Below, piece by piece: positions 1 to 6,418 of a stretch of DNA of 10,585 bases. The stretch is from Thiotrichales bacterium (GTDB lineage: Bacteria; Pseudomonadota; Gammaproteobacteria; Thiomicrospirales; Thiomicrospiraceae). The stretch is from assembly GCA_014763835.1 (NCBI GenBank), contig JACXUQ010000024.1, forward strand, positions 1-10,585. The letters run 5' to 3'. A program made the position numbers and the translations under genes. A model generated the notes under the pieces. The model was not told where the DNA came from, searched no databases, and was given only the letters and a program-made list of their open reading frames with translations. Numbering within the stretch: position 1 is the stretch's first letter; each line of letters begins with the position of its first letter.

Positions 1-818
1 TCCGCCAAAGAGGCATTGCGCTCAACGGTCTCCTTGGAGGTCATCACAATCGTTCTGCCGGGCAATCCGAGCATTTTAGCATCCAGCGGCAAACTCAGAT
101 GCGGGTCCAACACCACGCGAATCGGTTGGGCAGAGACTTCATCCAGCTTCATCTCTGCGAGCACCTCGGCAGGCAGACGCACATTCAGCCCCGGGTTATC
201 CGCCAGCACCGTGCCGATACCGGTGACAATTGCACCGCTCAACGCACGCAGGCGATGCACCTCCAAACGTGCGGCCTCACCCGTAATCCACTGGCTCTCG
301 CCATTGGCCATGGCGGTACGTCCGTCCAAGCTACTGGCCATTTTCACTCTGACGTAAGGTCTTTTCTGTTCCATCATTTTAATAAATCCCGGATTCAAGG
401 CTCGTGCCTCATTTTCAAACAGCCCGACCGCAACGTCAATGCCCGCCTGCTGCAAACGTTCAATCCCTTGACCTGCCACCAACGGATTAGGATCTTCCAT
501 GGCTACCACCACGCGCGCCACTTGCGCCTCTACTAAACCGTCAGCACAAGGCGGTGTACGGCCGTGATGCGAACAGGGTTCCAAGGTCACATAAGCTGTC
601 GCACCTTGCGCTTGGCTCCCCGCCTCGGCTAACGCTACGCGCTCGGCATGCGGCATACCGGCTTTGTGGTGCCAGCCCTGACCGACGATTTTCCCACCCT
701 TCACCAATACACAGCCTACCGCCGGATTGGGCTTGGTGGTGTAACGGCCGTTCTGCGCCAACTGCAATGCACGCTGCATATAGTGTTCATCTTCAGCGGA
801 AAAATGGCCTATTTGCAT
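1..818 (-). CDS. ribD: Bifunctional riboflavin biosynthesis deaminase/reductase RibD (3' end cut by window edge)
   Basis: RibD deaminates the pyrimidine product of GTP cyclohydrolase II and then reduces its ribosyl side chain, two early cytoplasmic steps of riboflavin synthesis. The first 272 codons are visible and run open to the left edge; family members are roughly 360-380 residues, so about 100 residues of the reductase domain are missing. The N-terminal zinc deaminase domain (about 1-145) has the catalytic HAE motif (H57, E59) and the zinc-binding PCSHHGRTPPC (C82, C91). The reductase domain opens with VRVKMASSLDGRTA (about 157-169), followed by the substrate-site stretch SQWITG. The start ATG at 818-816 is set by an AAGGAGG site (825-831) six bases upstream; an ATG a few bases earlier hits a stop after four codons. 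It begins 24 nt after nrdR ends, so the two are probably cotranscribed. The nrdR-ribD order is a widespread proteobacterial arrangement. Confidence 0.96.
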   Translation of the reverse strand, partial: MQIGHFSAEDEHYMQRALQLAQNGRYTTKPNPAVGCVLVKGGKIVGQGWHHKAGMPHAERVALAEAGSQAQGATAYVTLEPCSHHGRTPPCADGLVEAQVARVVVAMEDPNPLVAGQGIERLQQAGIDVAVGLFENEARALNPGFIKMMEQKRPYVRVKMASSLDGRTAMANGESQWITGEAARLEVHRLRALSGAIVTGIGTVLADNPGLNVRLPAEVLAEMKLDEVSAQPIRVVLDPHLSLPLDAKMLGLPGRTIVMTSKETVERNASLA

Positions 819-824
819 TCCATC

Positions 825-831
825 CCTCCTT
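825..831 (-). promoter_or_regulatory. Shine-Dalgarno site of ribD
   Basis: AAGGAGG on the minus strand, six bases before the ribD ATG. It is a near-perfect anti-16S match and decides between two overlapping ATG codons. It lies in the 24-nt nrdR-ribD gap, which leaves little room for a separate promoter. Confidence 0.85.
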
Positions 832-842
832 GCCAAGAAGAT

Positions 843-1361
843 TCATTCATCTGCTTCAAGAGATTTTGAGTCATTTTTAGCATCTGCCTTGGAGTCAGCT
901 TTGGCTGTCGTCGCCTGTACCAGTTTTTCAACCTCCTCGCGGAAAGCGTTAACGTCCTGGAACGAACGATACACCGACGCAAAACGTACATAGGCCACCT
1001 GATCGAGTTCACGCAGCGCATCCATCAACCATTCGCCGAGCTGCGACGACGGAATCTCACGCACCCCTTCCGACATCAGACGCTTAATGATTTGGGTGAT
1101 GACCTGCTCGATCGCTTCGCTCTTGACCGGACGTTTTTCCAACGCCTTGATCAAACCACGGCGAATTTTGTCTTCGTCAAAACGTTCGCGGTTGCCGTCG
1201 CTCTTAACCACACGCGGCAGCGAAAGTTCGGCGGTTTCGTAGGTGGTAAAACGCTCGCCGCATTGCAGACATTCTCGGCGGCGGCGCACCTGCGCGCCTT
1301 CATTGGCCAAACGCGAATCGACCACTTTAGTTTCGGGTGCATTACAAAACGGACAATGCAT
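843..1361 (-). CDS. nrdR: Transcriptional repressor NrdR
   Basis: NrdR is a zinc-ribbon/ATP-cone repressor that senses ATP/dATP levels and binds NrdR boxes upstream of ribonucleotide reductase operons. The 172-residue product starts MHCPFC and carries the zinc ribbon cysteines C3, C6, C31 and C34, followed by GERF. The ATP-cone domain occupies about 49-139, with VVKSDGNRERFDEDKIRRGL at its start and the typical DQVAYVRFASVYRSF near its end. The body matches the roughly 150-residue family length. An extra tail of about 22 residues (150-172) is rich in Lys, Asp, Ala and Ser (KADSKADAKNDSKS) and looks disordered. The start fits because the CPxC motif must lie at the extreme N-terminus; a GGAG lies about ten bases upstream. 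A terminator separates it from glyA, so it should have its own promoter. I see no NrdR box in its leader. Confidence 0.97.
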   Translation of the reverse strand: MHCPFCNAPETKVVDSRLANEGAQVRRRRECLQCGERFTTYETAELSLPRVVKSDGNRERFDEDKIRRGLIKALEKRPVKSEAIEQVITQIIKRLMSEGVREIPSSQLGEWLMDALRELDQVAYVRFASVYRSFQDVNAFREEVEKLVQATTAKADSKADAKNDSKSLEADE

Positions 1362-1420
1362 AAATCTTGCACTCCATTATTCTGGCTGAATTCTTGGATA
1401 AAAGGCGTTCAAACCGCTCT

Positions 1421-1448
1421 ATCTTACGGGATAAACACGCTGAATAAA
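1421..1448 (-). promoter_or_regulatory. Possible promoter of nrdR-ribD
   Basis: On the minus strand a TTTATT (1443-1448) and a TAAGAT (1421-1426) are separated by 16 bp, about 60 bp before the nrdR start. Both are only partial sigma-70 matches. Placement supports it: it lies just after the glyA terminator and before nrdR, where an independent promoter is needed. Weak by sequence alone. Confidence 0.3.
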
Positions 1449-1474
1449 AACCGAAAAACCAAATCGTAAATACT

Positions 1475-1500
1475 AAAAAACCACCGCATGGTGGTTTTTT
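1475..1500. terminator. Bidirectional rho-independent terminator after glyA
   Basis: A perfect inverted repeat pairs AAAAAACCACC (1475-1485) with GGTGGTTTTTT (1490-1500) around a 4-base loop GCAT. Read on either strand, the GC part of the stem is followed by six Ts. On the minus strand it sits 38 nt past the glyA stop codon and is the natural glyA terminator. No plus-strand gene precedes it here, so its activity in the other direction may only block antisense transcription. Confidence 0.88.
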
Positions 1501-1538
1501 AGCCGTTGCGCTAACGCCGTAATAAATTCTTGACGAAT

Positions 1539-2810
1539 TTATTTGTAAACCGGCTTAGCCGCACACAACGCAGATACTTTCTCGCGCACTTGTGCAATGA
1601 CTGCTTCATCCCAGCTTTCGTTAGCCTGGTCACAGGCGTCGATCACGTCACACATCCAGCTTGCCAGGTTGATACAGTCTTCTTCGTTAAAACCGCGAGT
1701 CGTCGCCGCAGGCGTACCCACACGGATACCTGAGGTTACGAATGGCGACATAGGATCGTTCGGTACCGAGTTTTTGTTGATAGTGATGTGCGCTGCATCC
1801 AACGCGGCATCCACCAATTTACCGGTTAGACCTTTTTTGATCAGGCTCACCAGGAACAAGTGGTTTTCAGTACCACCGGAAACGACGTCACAACCACGTT
1901 CCATAAATACTTTGGCCATCGCCTTGGCGTTTTTCACGACGTTTTCGCAGTAAGTTTTCCACTCAGGTTCCAAACACTCTTTGAAAGCGACCGCTTTTGC
2001 TGCCATTACGTGAACCAAAGGACCACCCTGACCACCCGGGAAAATCGCCGAGTTCAATTTCTTTTCCAACTCAGGGTTAGATTGAGCCAGGATCAAACCA
2101 CCACGAGGACCACGCAGAGTTTTGTGCGTTGTCGTTGTTACCACATGCGCATGCGGAACCGGATTAGGATATAGACCACCGGCAACCAAACCGGCTACGT
2201 GCGCCATATCCACAAACAGGTAGGCACCTACAGAGTCAGCGATTTCGCGGAATTTAGCCCAATCGATGACTTGAGAATACGCAGAGAAACCGGCAATGAT
2301 CATCTTCGGCTTGTGCTCGTTAGCCAACGCCTGCACTTCGTCATAGTTGATTTTGCCAGTCACCGGATCAATACCGTACTGAACGGCATGGTAGATTTTA
2401 CCTGAGAAGCTCACTGAAGAACCGTGTGTCAAGTGACCACCGTGCGCCAGGCTCATACCCAAAACGGTATCGCCCGGTTGCAGCAGCGCCATATAGACCG
2501 CGGCGTTAGCCTGAGAACCTGAGTGCGGCTGAACGTTGGCGTAATCGGCACCAAACAACTCTTTGGCACGGTCAATCGCCGCTTGTTCAACGATATCCGC
2601 AAATTCACAACCACCGTAATAACGCTTGCCTGGATAGCCTTCCGCATATTTGTTGGTGAAGCATGAACCTTGTGCTTCCATTACGCGAGGGCTGGTGTAG
2701 TTTTCTGAAGCGATCAACTCGATGTGCGACTCCTGGCGCTTTTCTTCGTTTTTAATCGCATTGGCAATCAGATCATCGTAACCGGCAATGGTCATAGATT
2801 TTGTGAACAT
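1539..2810 (-). CDS. glyA: Serine hydroxymethyltransferase GlyA
   Basis: GlyA is the cytosolic PLP enzyme that interconverts serine and glycine while charging tetrahydrofolate, the main source of one-carbon units for purines, thymidylate and methionine. From the start chosen here the product is 423 residues, against about 417 for the E. coli enzyme. Visible hallmarks are ELIASENYTS near 31-40, the YAEGYPGKRYYGG active-site segment (55-67), DMAHVAGL (D201, H204), and the PLP lysine K230 in TTTTHKTLRGPRGG. The start is the ATG at 2810, with a GGAG nine bases upstream. An in-frame TTG at 2846 would add 12 residues but has no good ribosome site, and a further in-frame ATG at 2795 is also possible (MTIAGYDDL). 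The gene is transcribed divergently from ettA and ends in its own terminator. Its GC content seems lower than that of purL, as expected from biased codon use in a highly expressed gene. Confidence 0.98.
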   Translation of the reverse strand: MFTKSMTIAGYDDLIANAIKNEEKRQESHIELIASENYTSPRVMEAQGSCFTNKYAEGYPGKRYYGGCEFADIVEQAAIDRAKELFGADYANVQPHSGSQANAAVYMALLQPGDTVLGMSLAHGGHLTHGSSVSFSGKIYHAVQYGIDPVTGKINYDEVQALANEHKPKMIIAGFSAYSQVIDWAKFREIADSVGAYLFVDMAHVAGLVAGGLYPNPVPHAHVVTTTTHKTLRGPRGGLILAQSNPELEKKLNSAIFPGGQGGPLVHVMAAKAVAFKECLEPEWKTYCENVVKNAKAMAKVFMERGCDVVSGGTENHLFLVSLIKKGLTGKLVDAALDAAHITINKNSVPNDPMSPFVTSGIRVGTPAATTRGFNEEDCINLASWMCDVIDACDQANESWDEAVIAQVREKVSALCAAKPVYK

Positions 2811-2854
2811 GAAATGGTTCTCCGTCTCAAGTTTTAAGATTTTCAAAGAATGCG

Positions 2855-2883
2855 ATTTTACAGCTTTTCTCTACAAATAACCA
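2855..2883 (-). promoter_or_regulatory. Possible glyA promoter
   Basis: On the minus strand TAAAAT (2855-2860) is a good -10 element about 45 bp before the glyA start. The best -35 candidate at 17-bp spacing is TGGTTA (2878-2883), a poor match. The -10 is convincing; the -35 is not, which would suit an activator-dependent promoter. Confidence 0.35.
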
Positions 2884-2913
2884 CGATAATAAGGCTATTT
2901 GCATTTCTTATTT

Positions 2914-2932
2914 GTGAAATGGCCGGTTTCAC
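2914..2932. repeat. Inverted repeat GTGAAA-N7-TTTCAC in the glyA-ettA divergent region
   Basis: GTGAAA (2914-2919) and TTTCAC (2927-2932) form a perfect 6-bp dyad around seven bases. It abuts the putative ettA -35 element and lies upstream of the glyA promoter, so one bound protein could affect both genes. It does not match the MetR half-site spacing known for E. coli glyA, because the TGAA/TTCA spacing is nine bases rather than five. The operator role is inferred from position. Confidence 0.35.
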
Positions 2933-2961
2933 TTTATAAACGCGCGTTTTTTAGGTAAAGT
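2933..2961 (+). promoter_or_regulatory. Putative ettA promoter with palindromic spacer
   Basis: TTTATA (2933-2938) and TAAAGT (2956-2961) are separated by exactly 17 bp. Each is a four-of-six match to the sigma-70 consensus. A 12-bp perfect palindrome, AAACGCGCGTTT (2938-2949), starts at the last base of the -35 element and fills the first part of the spacer. Transcription would begin near 2968, leaving a leader of about 70 nt before ettA. Confidence 0.5.
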
Positions 2962-2989
2962 TTCCCCCATTCAACTTAAACATCAAGTC

Positions 2990-3015
2990 GGCTGAAACGC
3001 GCTGCTTTTTCAGCC
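2990..3015 (+). other. Hairpin in the ettA 5' leader
   Basis: GGCTGAAA (2990-2997) pairs perfectly with TTTCAGCC (3008-3015) around a 10-base loop. No T run follows, so it is not a typical terminator. It ends 25 nt before the ettA start codon and just upstream of a weak ribosome site (ACAGGA, 3022-3027, 13 bases from the ATG). It could influence ettA translation or mRNA stability. Confidence 0.45.
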
Positions 3016-3040
3016 TCAATCACAGGAAAACCAAGTCACT

Positions 3041-4711
3041 ATGGCACAATTTGTCTATACCATGAACCGCGTCGGTAAAGTGGTTCCGCCTAACCGTCAC
3101 ATTCTTAAAGACATCTCCCTTTCTTTCTTTCCGGGCGCCAAAATCGGCGTATTAGGTCTGAACGGTTCCGGTAAATCCACCCTGTTAAAAATCATGGCTG
3201 GCATCGACACCGATATCGTTGGTGAAGCGCGTCCGCAACCGGGCATTAAAATCGGCTATCTGCCTCAGGAACCGCAGCTGGACGAAAGCAAAGATGTGCG
3301 CGGCAATATCGAGGAAGCCGTGGCCGACGTTAAACAGGCGCTGGCCGATTTGGACGCGGTGTATGCCGCTTATGCCGAGCCGGATGCCGACTTCGATGCC
3401 CTGGCCAAAAAACAAGGCGAAATTGAAGATCTGATTCAAGCCAAGGACGGCCACAACCTCGACCGCAACTTGGACATCGCTGCCGACGCGCTGCGTCTGC
3501 CACCTTGGGATGCCGATGTTTCCAAACTGTCAGGTGGTGAACGCCGCCGTGTGGCACTGTGCAAACTACTGTTAGAAAAACCGGACATGCTGCTGCTGGA
3601 CGAACCGACCAACCACTTGGATGCCGAATCGATTGCGTGGCTGGAACGCTTCCTGTGCGACTTCCCCGGGACCGTCGTTGCGATCACCCACGACCGTTAC
3701 TTCCTCGACAATGCGGCCGAATGGATTCTGGAACTGGATCGCGGCGAAGGCATTCCTTACCAGGGTAACTACTCTTCTTGGCTGGAACAGAAAGAGAAGC
3801 GCCTGGAGCAGGAAGCCAAAACCGAAGCCGCTCGCATCAAAACCATGAAAAGCGAATTGGAATGGGTACGCGCCAATCCGAAAGGTCGCCATGCCAAGTC
3901 CAAAGCGCGTTTGGCACGCTTTGACGAGCTGAGCAGTGTCGAACACCAGAAACGCAACGAAACCAACGAAATCTACATTCCGGTGGCGGAGCGATTAGGC
4001 GAAAAAGTCATTGAGGTCAACCACATCACCAAAGGTTTCGGTGACCGCCTGTTGATCGACGACCTGAATTTTCGCCTGCCACAAGGCGGCATCGTCGGGA
4101 TTATCGGTGCCAACGGTGCCGGTAAATCCACCCTGTTCCGCATGTTGACCGGCCAGGAGAAACCGGATACCGGCAGCATCGAATTCGGTGAAACCGTGCA
4201 GCTCTCTTACGTTGACCAGAGCCGTGATGCCCTGAATGACAACAATACCGTTTGGGAAGAGATTTCCGGCGGAGATGACATCTTTATGGTTGGTAATATG
4301 GAGTTCAACTCCCGCGCCTACTGTAGCCGCTTCAACTTCCGCGGCGGCGACCAGCAGAAGAAAATCGGCCAGCTTTCCGGCGGTGAGCGCAACCGTGTAC
4401 ATTTGGCAAAAACCCTGCGCAGCGGCGGCAACGTACTGCTGCTCGACGAACCGACCAACGACCTGGACGTGGAAACACTGCGTGCTCTGGAAGAGGCTCT
4501 GCTGGAGTTTGCTGGCTGTGCGGTGGTCATTTCGCACGACCGCTGGTTCCTGGACCGTATCGCCACGCACATCTTGGCATTTGAAGGTGATTCGCATGTT
4601 GAATGGTTTGAAGGTAACTTCTCCGACTACGAAGCCGACCTCAAACGCCGTAAAGGCGCAGATGCCGCGCAACCGCACCGCATCAAGTACAAGCCGATCA
4701 GCAAAAACTAA
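3041..4711 (+). CDS. ettA: Energy-dependent translational throttle protein EttA (ABC-F ATPase)
   Basis: EttA binds the ribosomal E site near the L1 stalk and tunes the first elongation step according to the ADP/ATP ratio. It is a soluble tandem ABC protein with no membrane segments. The product is 556 residues (E. coli 555). ABC1 has Walker A GLNGSGKST (39-47), the Arm insertion after about residue 95, signature LSGGERRR and Walker B LLLDEPTNHLD with catalytic E188. The charged linker (P-tip region) lies around 245-305. ABC2 has Walker A GANGAGKST (356-364), signature LSGGERNR and Walker B with E470. E188 and E470 fall at the same numbers as the glutamates mutated in the classic E. coli EttA trap, which supports orthology over the paralogues Uup, YheS and YbiT. 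The ribosome site is weak and distant. Two genes follow with short gaps and appear cotranscribed. Confidence 0.98.
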   Translation: MAQFVYTMNRVGKVVPPNRHILKDISLSFFPGAKIGVLGLNGSGKSTLLKIMAGIDTDIVGEARPQPGIKIGYLPQEPQLDESKDVRGNIEEAVADVKQALADLDAVYAAYAEPDADFDALAKKQGEIEDLIQAKDGHNLDRNLDIAADALRLPPWDADVSKLSGGERRRVALCKLLLEKPDMLLLDEPTNHLDAESIAWLERFLCDFPGTVVAITHDRYFLDNAAEWILELDRGEGIPYQGNYSSWLEQKEKRLEQEAKTEAARIKTMKSELEWVRANPKGRHAKSKARLARFDELSSVEHQKRNETNEIYIPVAERLGEKVIEVNHITKGFGDRLLIDDLNFRLPQGGIVGIIGANGAGKSTLFRMLTGQEKPDTGSIEFGETVQLSYVDQSRDALNDNNTVWEEISGGDDIFMVGNMEFNSRAYCSRFNFRGGDQQKKIGQLSGGERNRVHLAKTLRSGGNVLLLDEPTNDLDVETLRALEEALLEFAGCAVVISHDRWFLDRIATHILAFEGDSHVEWFEGNFSDYEADLKRRKGADAAQPHRIKYKPISKN

Positions 4712-4732
4712 TCTCAAGGAAAGGACGCCGGC

Positions 4733-5641
4733 ATGAATCAAGAAAACCTTAACTCGCATCTGATTGCCATTGCCAACGCCATGCCCGACCCGATTTTCAT
4801 CATGGGTCAGGATGGTACTTATCTGGACATTGTCGGCGGCCAGGAGCGCACGCTCTATGCCGACGGCAGCCGCCTGATCGGTAAAACCTACCGTGATGTA
4901 TTGCCCGAAAAAATGGCGGAGCGCTTTTTGAAAGTGGTGCAAAAAGCCATCACAACAGGCCATTTGCAAGAGATCGAGTACCAACTGGCCAACAGTGACG
5001 TCAATGGTGTTTCTGAGGGCCCGCTGGGCGGTCAATGGTATGAGGCGCGGGTTTATCCGATTGATTCCGATGCCTACGGCCAGCCCGCTGTTATTTGGTT
5101 GGCAATCAACATTACCAGTCGCAAGCACATGGAGGAGCAGATCGAACACCTCTCCTCCACCGATCCGCTGACCAATCTGTATAACCGTGATTTCTTCCTC
5201 GGTATTGTCGATGAGGAACTCAACAAAGCCAAACTCAACAAACAGGCCTTGTCGATGATCAAGATCGATCTGGACTGCTTCAAACGCATTACCGATGGTT
5301 ATGGCCACGAAATGGGCGACAAGGCGATTCTAACGGCAGCACACGCCATTCAGAACGTGGTTAAAGAGTTGGGTTATGTGGGGCGTTTGAGCTGCGACCA
5401 ATTCATGGTGGTCTTGCCACAGGTCAAAGCCGTCGACGCCTTCCGTATTGCCAAGCTGGCACAGGAAACCATCTCTTCTCAAAATATCAAACTGGAAGAA
5501 GGCGTGGTCACTTGTCTGACCAGCAAAGCCGGTGTAACAGAATTGCGTCAGCCGAATGAAGACAGCCACGCGCTGTTCAAACGTGTCAATGAGGCGATTC
5601 AGGCACTGACTAAATCGCGTGAGATTACCAAAATCCAATAA
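4733..5641 (+). CDS. PAS-GGDEF protein with degenerate active site (probable non-catalytic c-di-GMP-type sensor)
   Basis: This is a 302-residue cytosolic protein with no signal peptide or membrane helix. An N-terminal PAS domain (about 10-128) starts with IANAMPDPIFIMGQDGTYLDI and ends with the typical VIWLAINITSRKHMEEQIEHL linker helix. A GGDEF-fold domain (about 144-298) follows, with DPLTNLYNRDFF, IKIDLDCFKRITDGYGHEMGD and FMVVLP all in family order. The signature that binds GTP and does catalysis, normally GGDEF/GGEEF, reads SCDQF here (220-224). The upstream product-inhibition site RxxD is also missing (KELG at the expected place). Diguanylate cyclase activity is therefore unlikely; a receptor, GTP-binding or protein-interaction role is more plausible, but this is inference. 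The ATG at 4733 follows ettA by 21 nt and has AAGGAAAGGA seven bases upstream. Probably in one transcript with ettA and the next gene. Confidence 0.88.
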   Translation: MNQENLNSHLIAIANAMPDPIFIMGQDGTYLDIVGGQERTLYADGSRLIGKTYRDVLPEKMAERFLKVVQKAITTGHLQEIEYQLANSDVNGVSEGPLGGQWYEARVYPIDSDAYGQPAVIWLAINITSRKHMEEQIEHLSSTDPLTNLYNRDFFLGIVDEELNKAKLNKQALSMIKIDLDCFKRITDGYGHEMGDKAILTAAHAIQNVVKELGYVGRLSCDQFMVVLPQVKAVDAFRIAKLAQETISSQNIKLEEGVVTCLTSKAGVTELRQPNEDSHALFKRVNEAIQALTKSREITKIQ

Positions 5642-5665
5642 ACGGCAAACAGCCAAGGAGTGGTT

Positions 5666-6154
5666 ATGAAAAACCTGTTTAAACGTTTTGCACAAAGCCT
5701 GGTCATCGCCAGCGCAATGTTCGGCGCCAGCTCTCAGGCAGCCGACGACGGCGCCAAGGTGGTTTACCATGTGGATTTTCAGGACACCACACGTTATTCC
5801 GCTACGCTGACCTCCATCAACAACATTCTTAACTTCTATGAGACTGAATTGATGGAACCGGAGGTGCATCTGGTATTTGTGGGTTACGGCCTGCGCTTCA
5901 CCACCGACGACAATCTGGAAAACACCCCTTACAAAGCGGACGAAGAACTGCTGAAACGTCGTGATGAACTTAAAGGGCGCTTGAATGCGCTCATGACAGT
6001 TCGCGGTGTTAAGGTAGAACTGTGTGACAAAACCCGTGATGAAGTCGGTCTGCCGAAGGACAAGGTTTACAAAGGAATCGAGTTAACCCCTTCCGGTGTC
6101 GCCAAGATCGCTATTTTGCAAAGCCAGGGCTTTTCCTACCTAAAGATCCAATAA
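5666..6154 (+). CDS. Exported DsrE-like sulfur-family protein
   Basis: The product is 162 residues. A Sec-type signal peptide is clear: positive start MKNLFKRF, hydrophobic core SLVIASAMFGA, and likely cleavage after SSQA near residue 25. The mature part resembles the DsrE/DsrF-like fold: a first strand KVVYHVDFQD, helix SATLTSINNILNFY, strand VHLVFVGYGLRF, helix LKGRLNALMTVRGV, strand KVELC and a final segment GVAKIAILQSQGFSYLKI. The single cysteine, C120 in VELCDKT, sits where the family carries its persulfide-forming cysteine. Cytoplasmic DsrE/TusD relatives pass sulfur between proteins; a periplasmic member could do this near the Sox system, which is inference. The ATG at 5666 has AAGGAG five bases upstream; a GTG at 5660 lies inside that site. 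It follows the PAS-GGDEF gene by 24 nt and converges on soxB. Confidence 0.82.
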   Translation: MKNLFKRFAQSLVIASAMFGASSQAADDGAKVVYHVDFQDTTRYSATLTSINNILNFYETELMEPEVHLVFVGYGLRFTTDDNLENTPYKADEELLKRRDELKGRLNALMTVRGVKVELCDKTRDEVGLPKDKVYKGIELTPSGVAKIAILQSQGFSYLKIQ

Positions 6155-6176
6155 TACTTTCACAAAAATTCGCTTA

Positions 6177-6227
6177 AAAAACTGAACAGGCCGGGTAGAA
6201 GATGCCTACCCGGCCTGTTCAGTTTTT
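6177..6227. terminator. Long perfect hairpin terminator closing the ettA group
   Basis: A 22-bp perfect stem (6177-6198 with 6206-6227) encloses a 7-base loop. The GC-rich upper stem includes CAGGCCGGGTAG, and the base of the stem is five A:T pairs ending in TTTTT on the plus strand and AAAAA/TTTTT on the minus strand. It begins 22 nt after the stop of the DsrE-like gene. It can work in both directions, so it may also stop soxB transcripts that pass their own terminator. The stem is unusually long for an intrinsic terminator. Confidence 0.9.
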
Positions 6228-6371
6228 GGAGCTTGATTTTTCAAGCCCATCCCACCCTCTCTCAAAATCAGCTTCCAGCACCCCCTTGGCTTATTGCTGC
6301 CTAACGGGGCCCACTTTTATTCATACAACCCTCGTGAATTGCACGAAAAAATATCGGCTCAGTAAAACAAA

Positions 6372-6393
6372 AAACCCGGCGCAAGGCCGGGTT
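6372..6393 (-). terminator. Rho-independent terminator of soxB
   Basis: On the minus strand, AACCCGGC (complement of 6386-6393) pairs with GCCGGGTT (complement of 6373-6380) around a 5-base loop, followed by TTTTGTTTTA. It sits 26 nt after the soxB stop. On the plus strand the following tract is interrupted (TTCTTTG), so it is mainly a soxB terminator. The 145 bp between this and the preceding hairpin hold only a 6-bp stem-loop (6231-6246) and no gene I can support. Confidence 0.85.
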
Positions 6394-6418
6394 CTTTGTA
6401 GAAAGCTTAGCTAGAAAA

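Noticed and set aside
2914..2932. MetR-binding site for glyA regulation
   Set aside because: The TGAA and TTCA halves are nine bases apart rather than five as in the MetR consensus, so the site remains an unassigned dyad.
2938..2949. PurR box upstream of glyA
   Set aside because: AAACGCGCGTTT lacks the flanking and central pattern of the PurR operator; the resemblance is limited to AAACG/CGTTT halves at the wrong spacing.
3995..5308. A 437-codon open frame on the minus strand, antisense to ettA and the PAS-GGDEF gene
   Set aside because: Both sense genes are clearly conserved families. The antisense translation has no recognisable motif and no ribosome site, and such frames are common opposite genes with this codon bias.
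5330..5869. A 179-codon minus-strand frame across the GGDEF/DsrE-like junction
   Set aside because: It overlaps two supported genes in antisense, shows no domain, and its composition looks like a mirror of sense codons.
6333..6345. CGTG-AATTG-CACG stem followed by As as a terminator
   Set aside because: Only four to five base pairs, and the A tract is on the wrong side for the plus strand while the T tract precedes the stem on the minus strand.
6202..6414. A 70-codon plus-strand frame in the ettA-group / soxB convergent gap
   Set aside because: It starts inside the loop of one terminator and runs through the other, has no ribosome site and resembles no protein I know.
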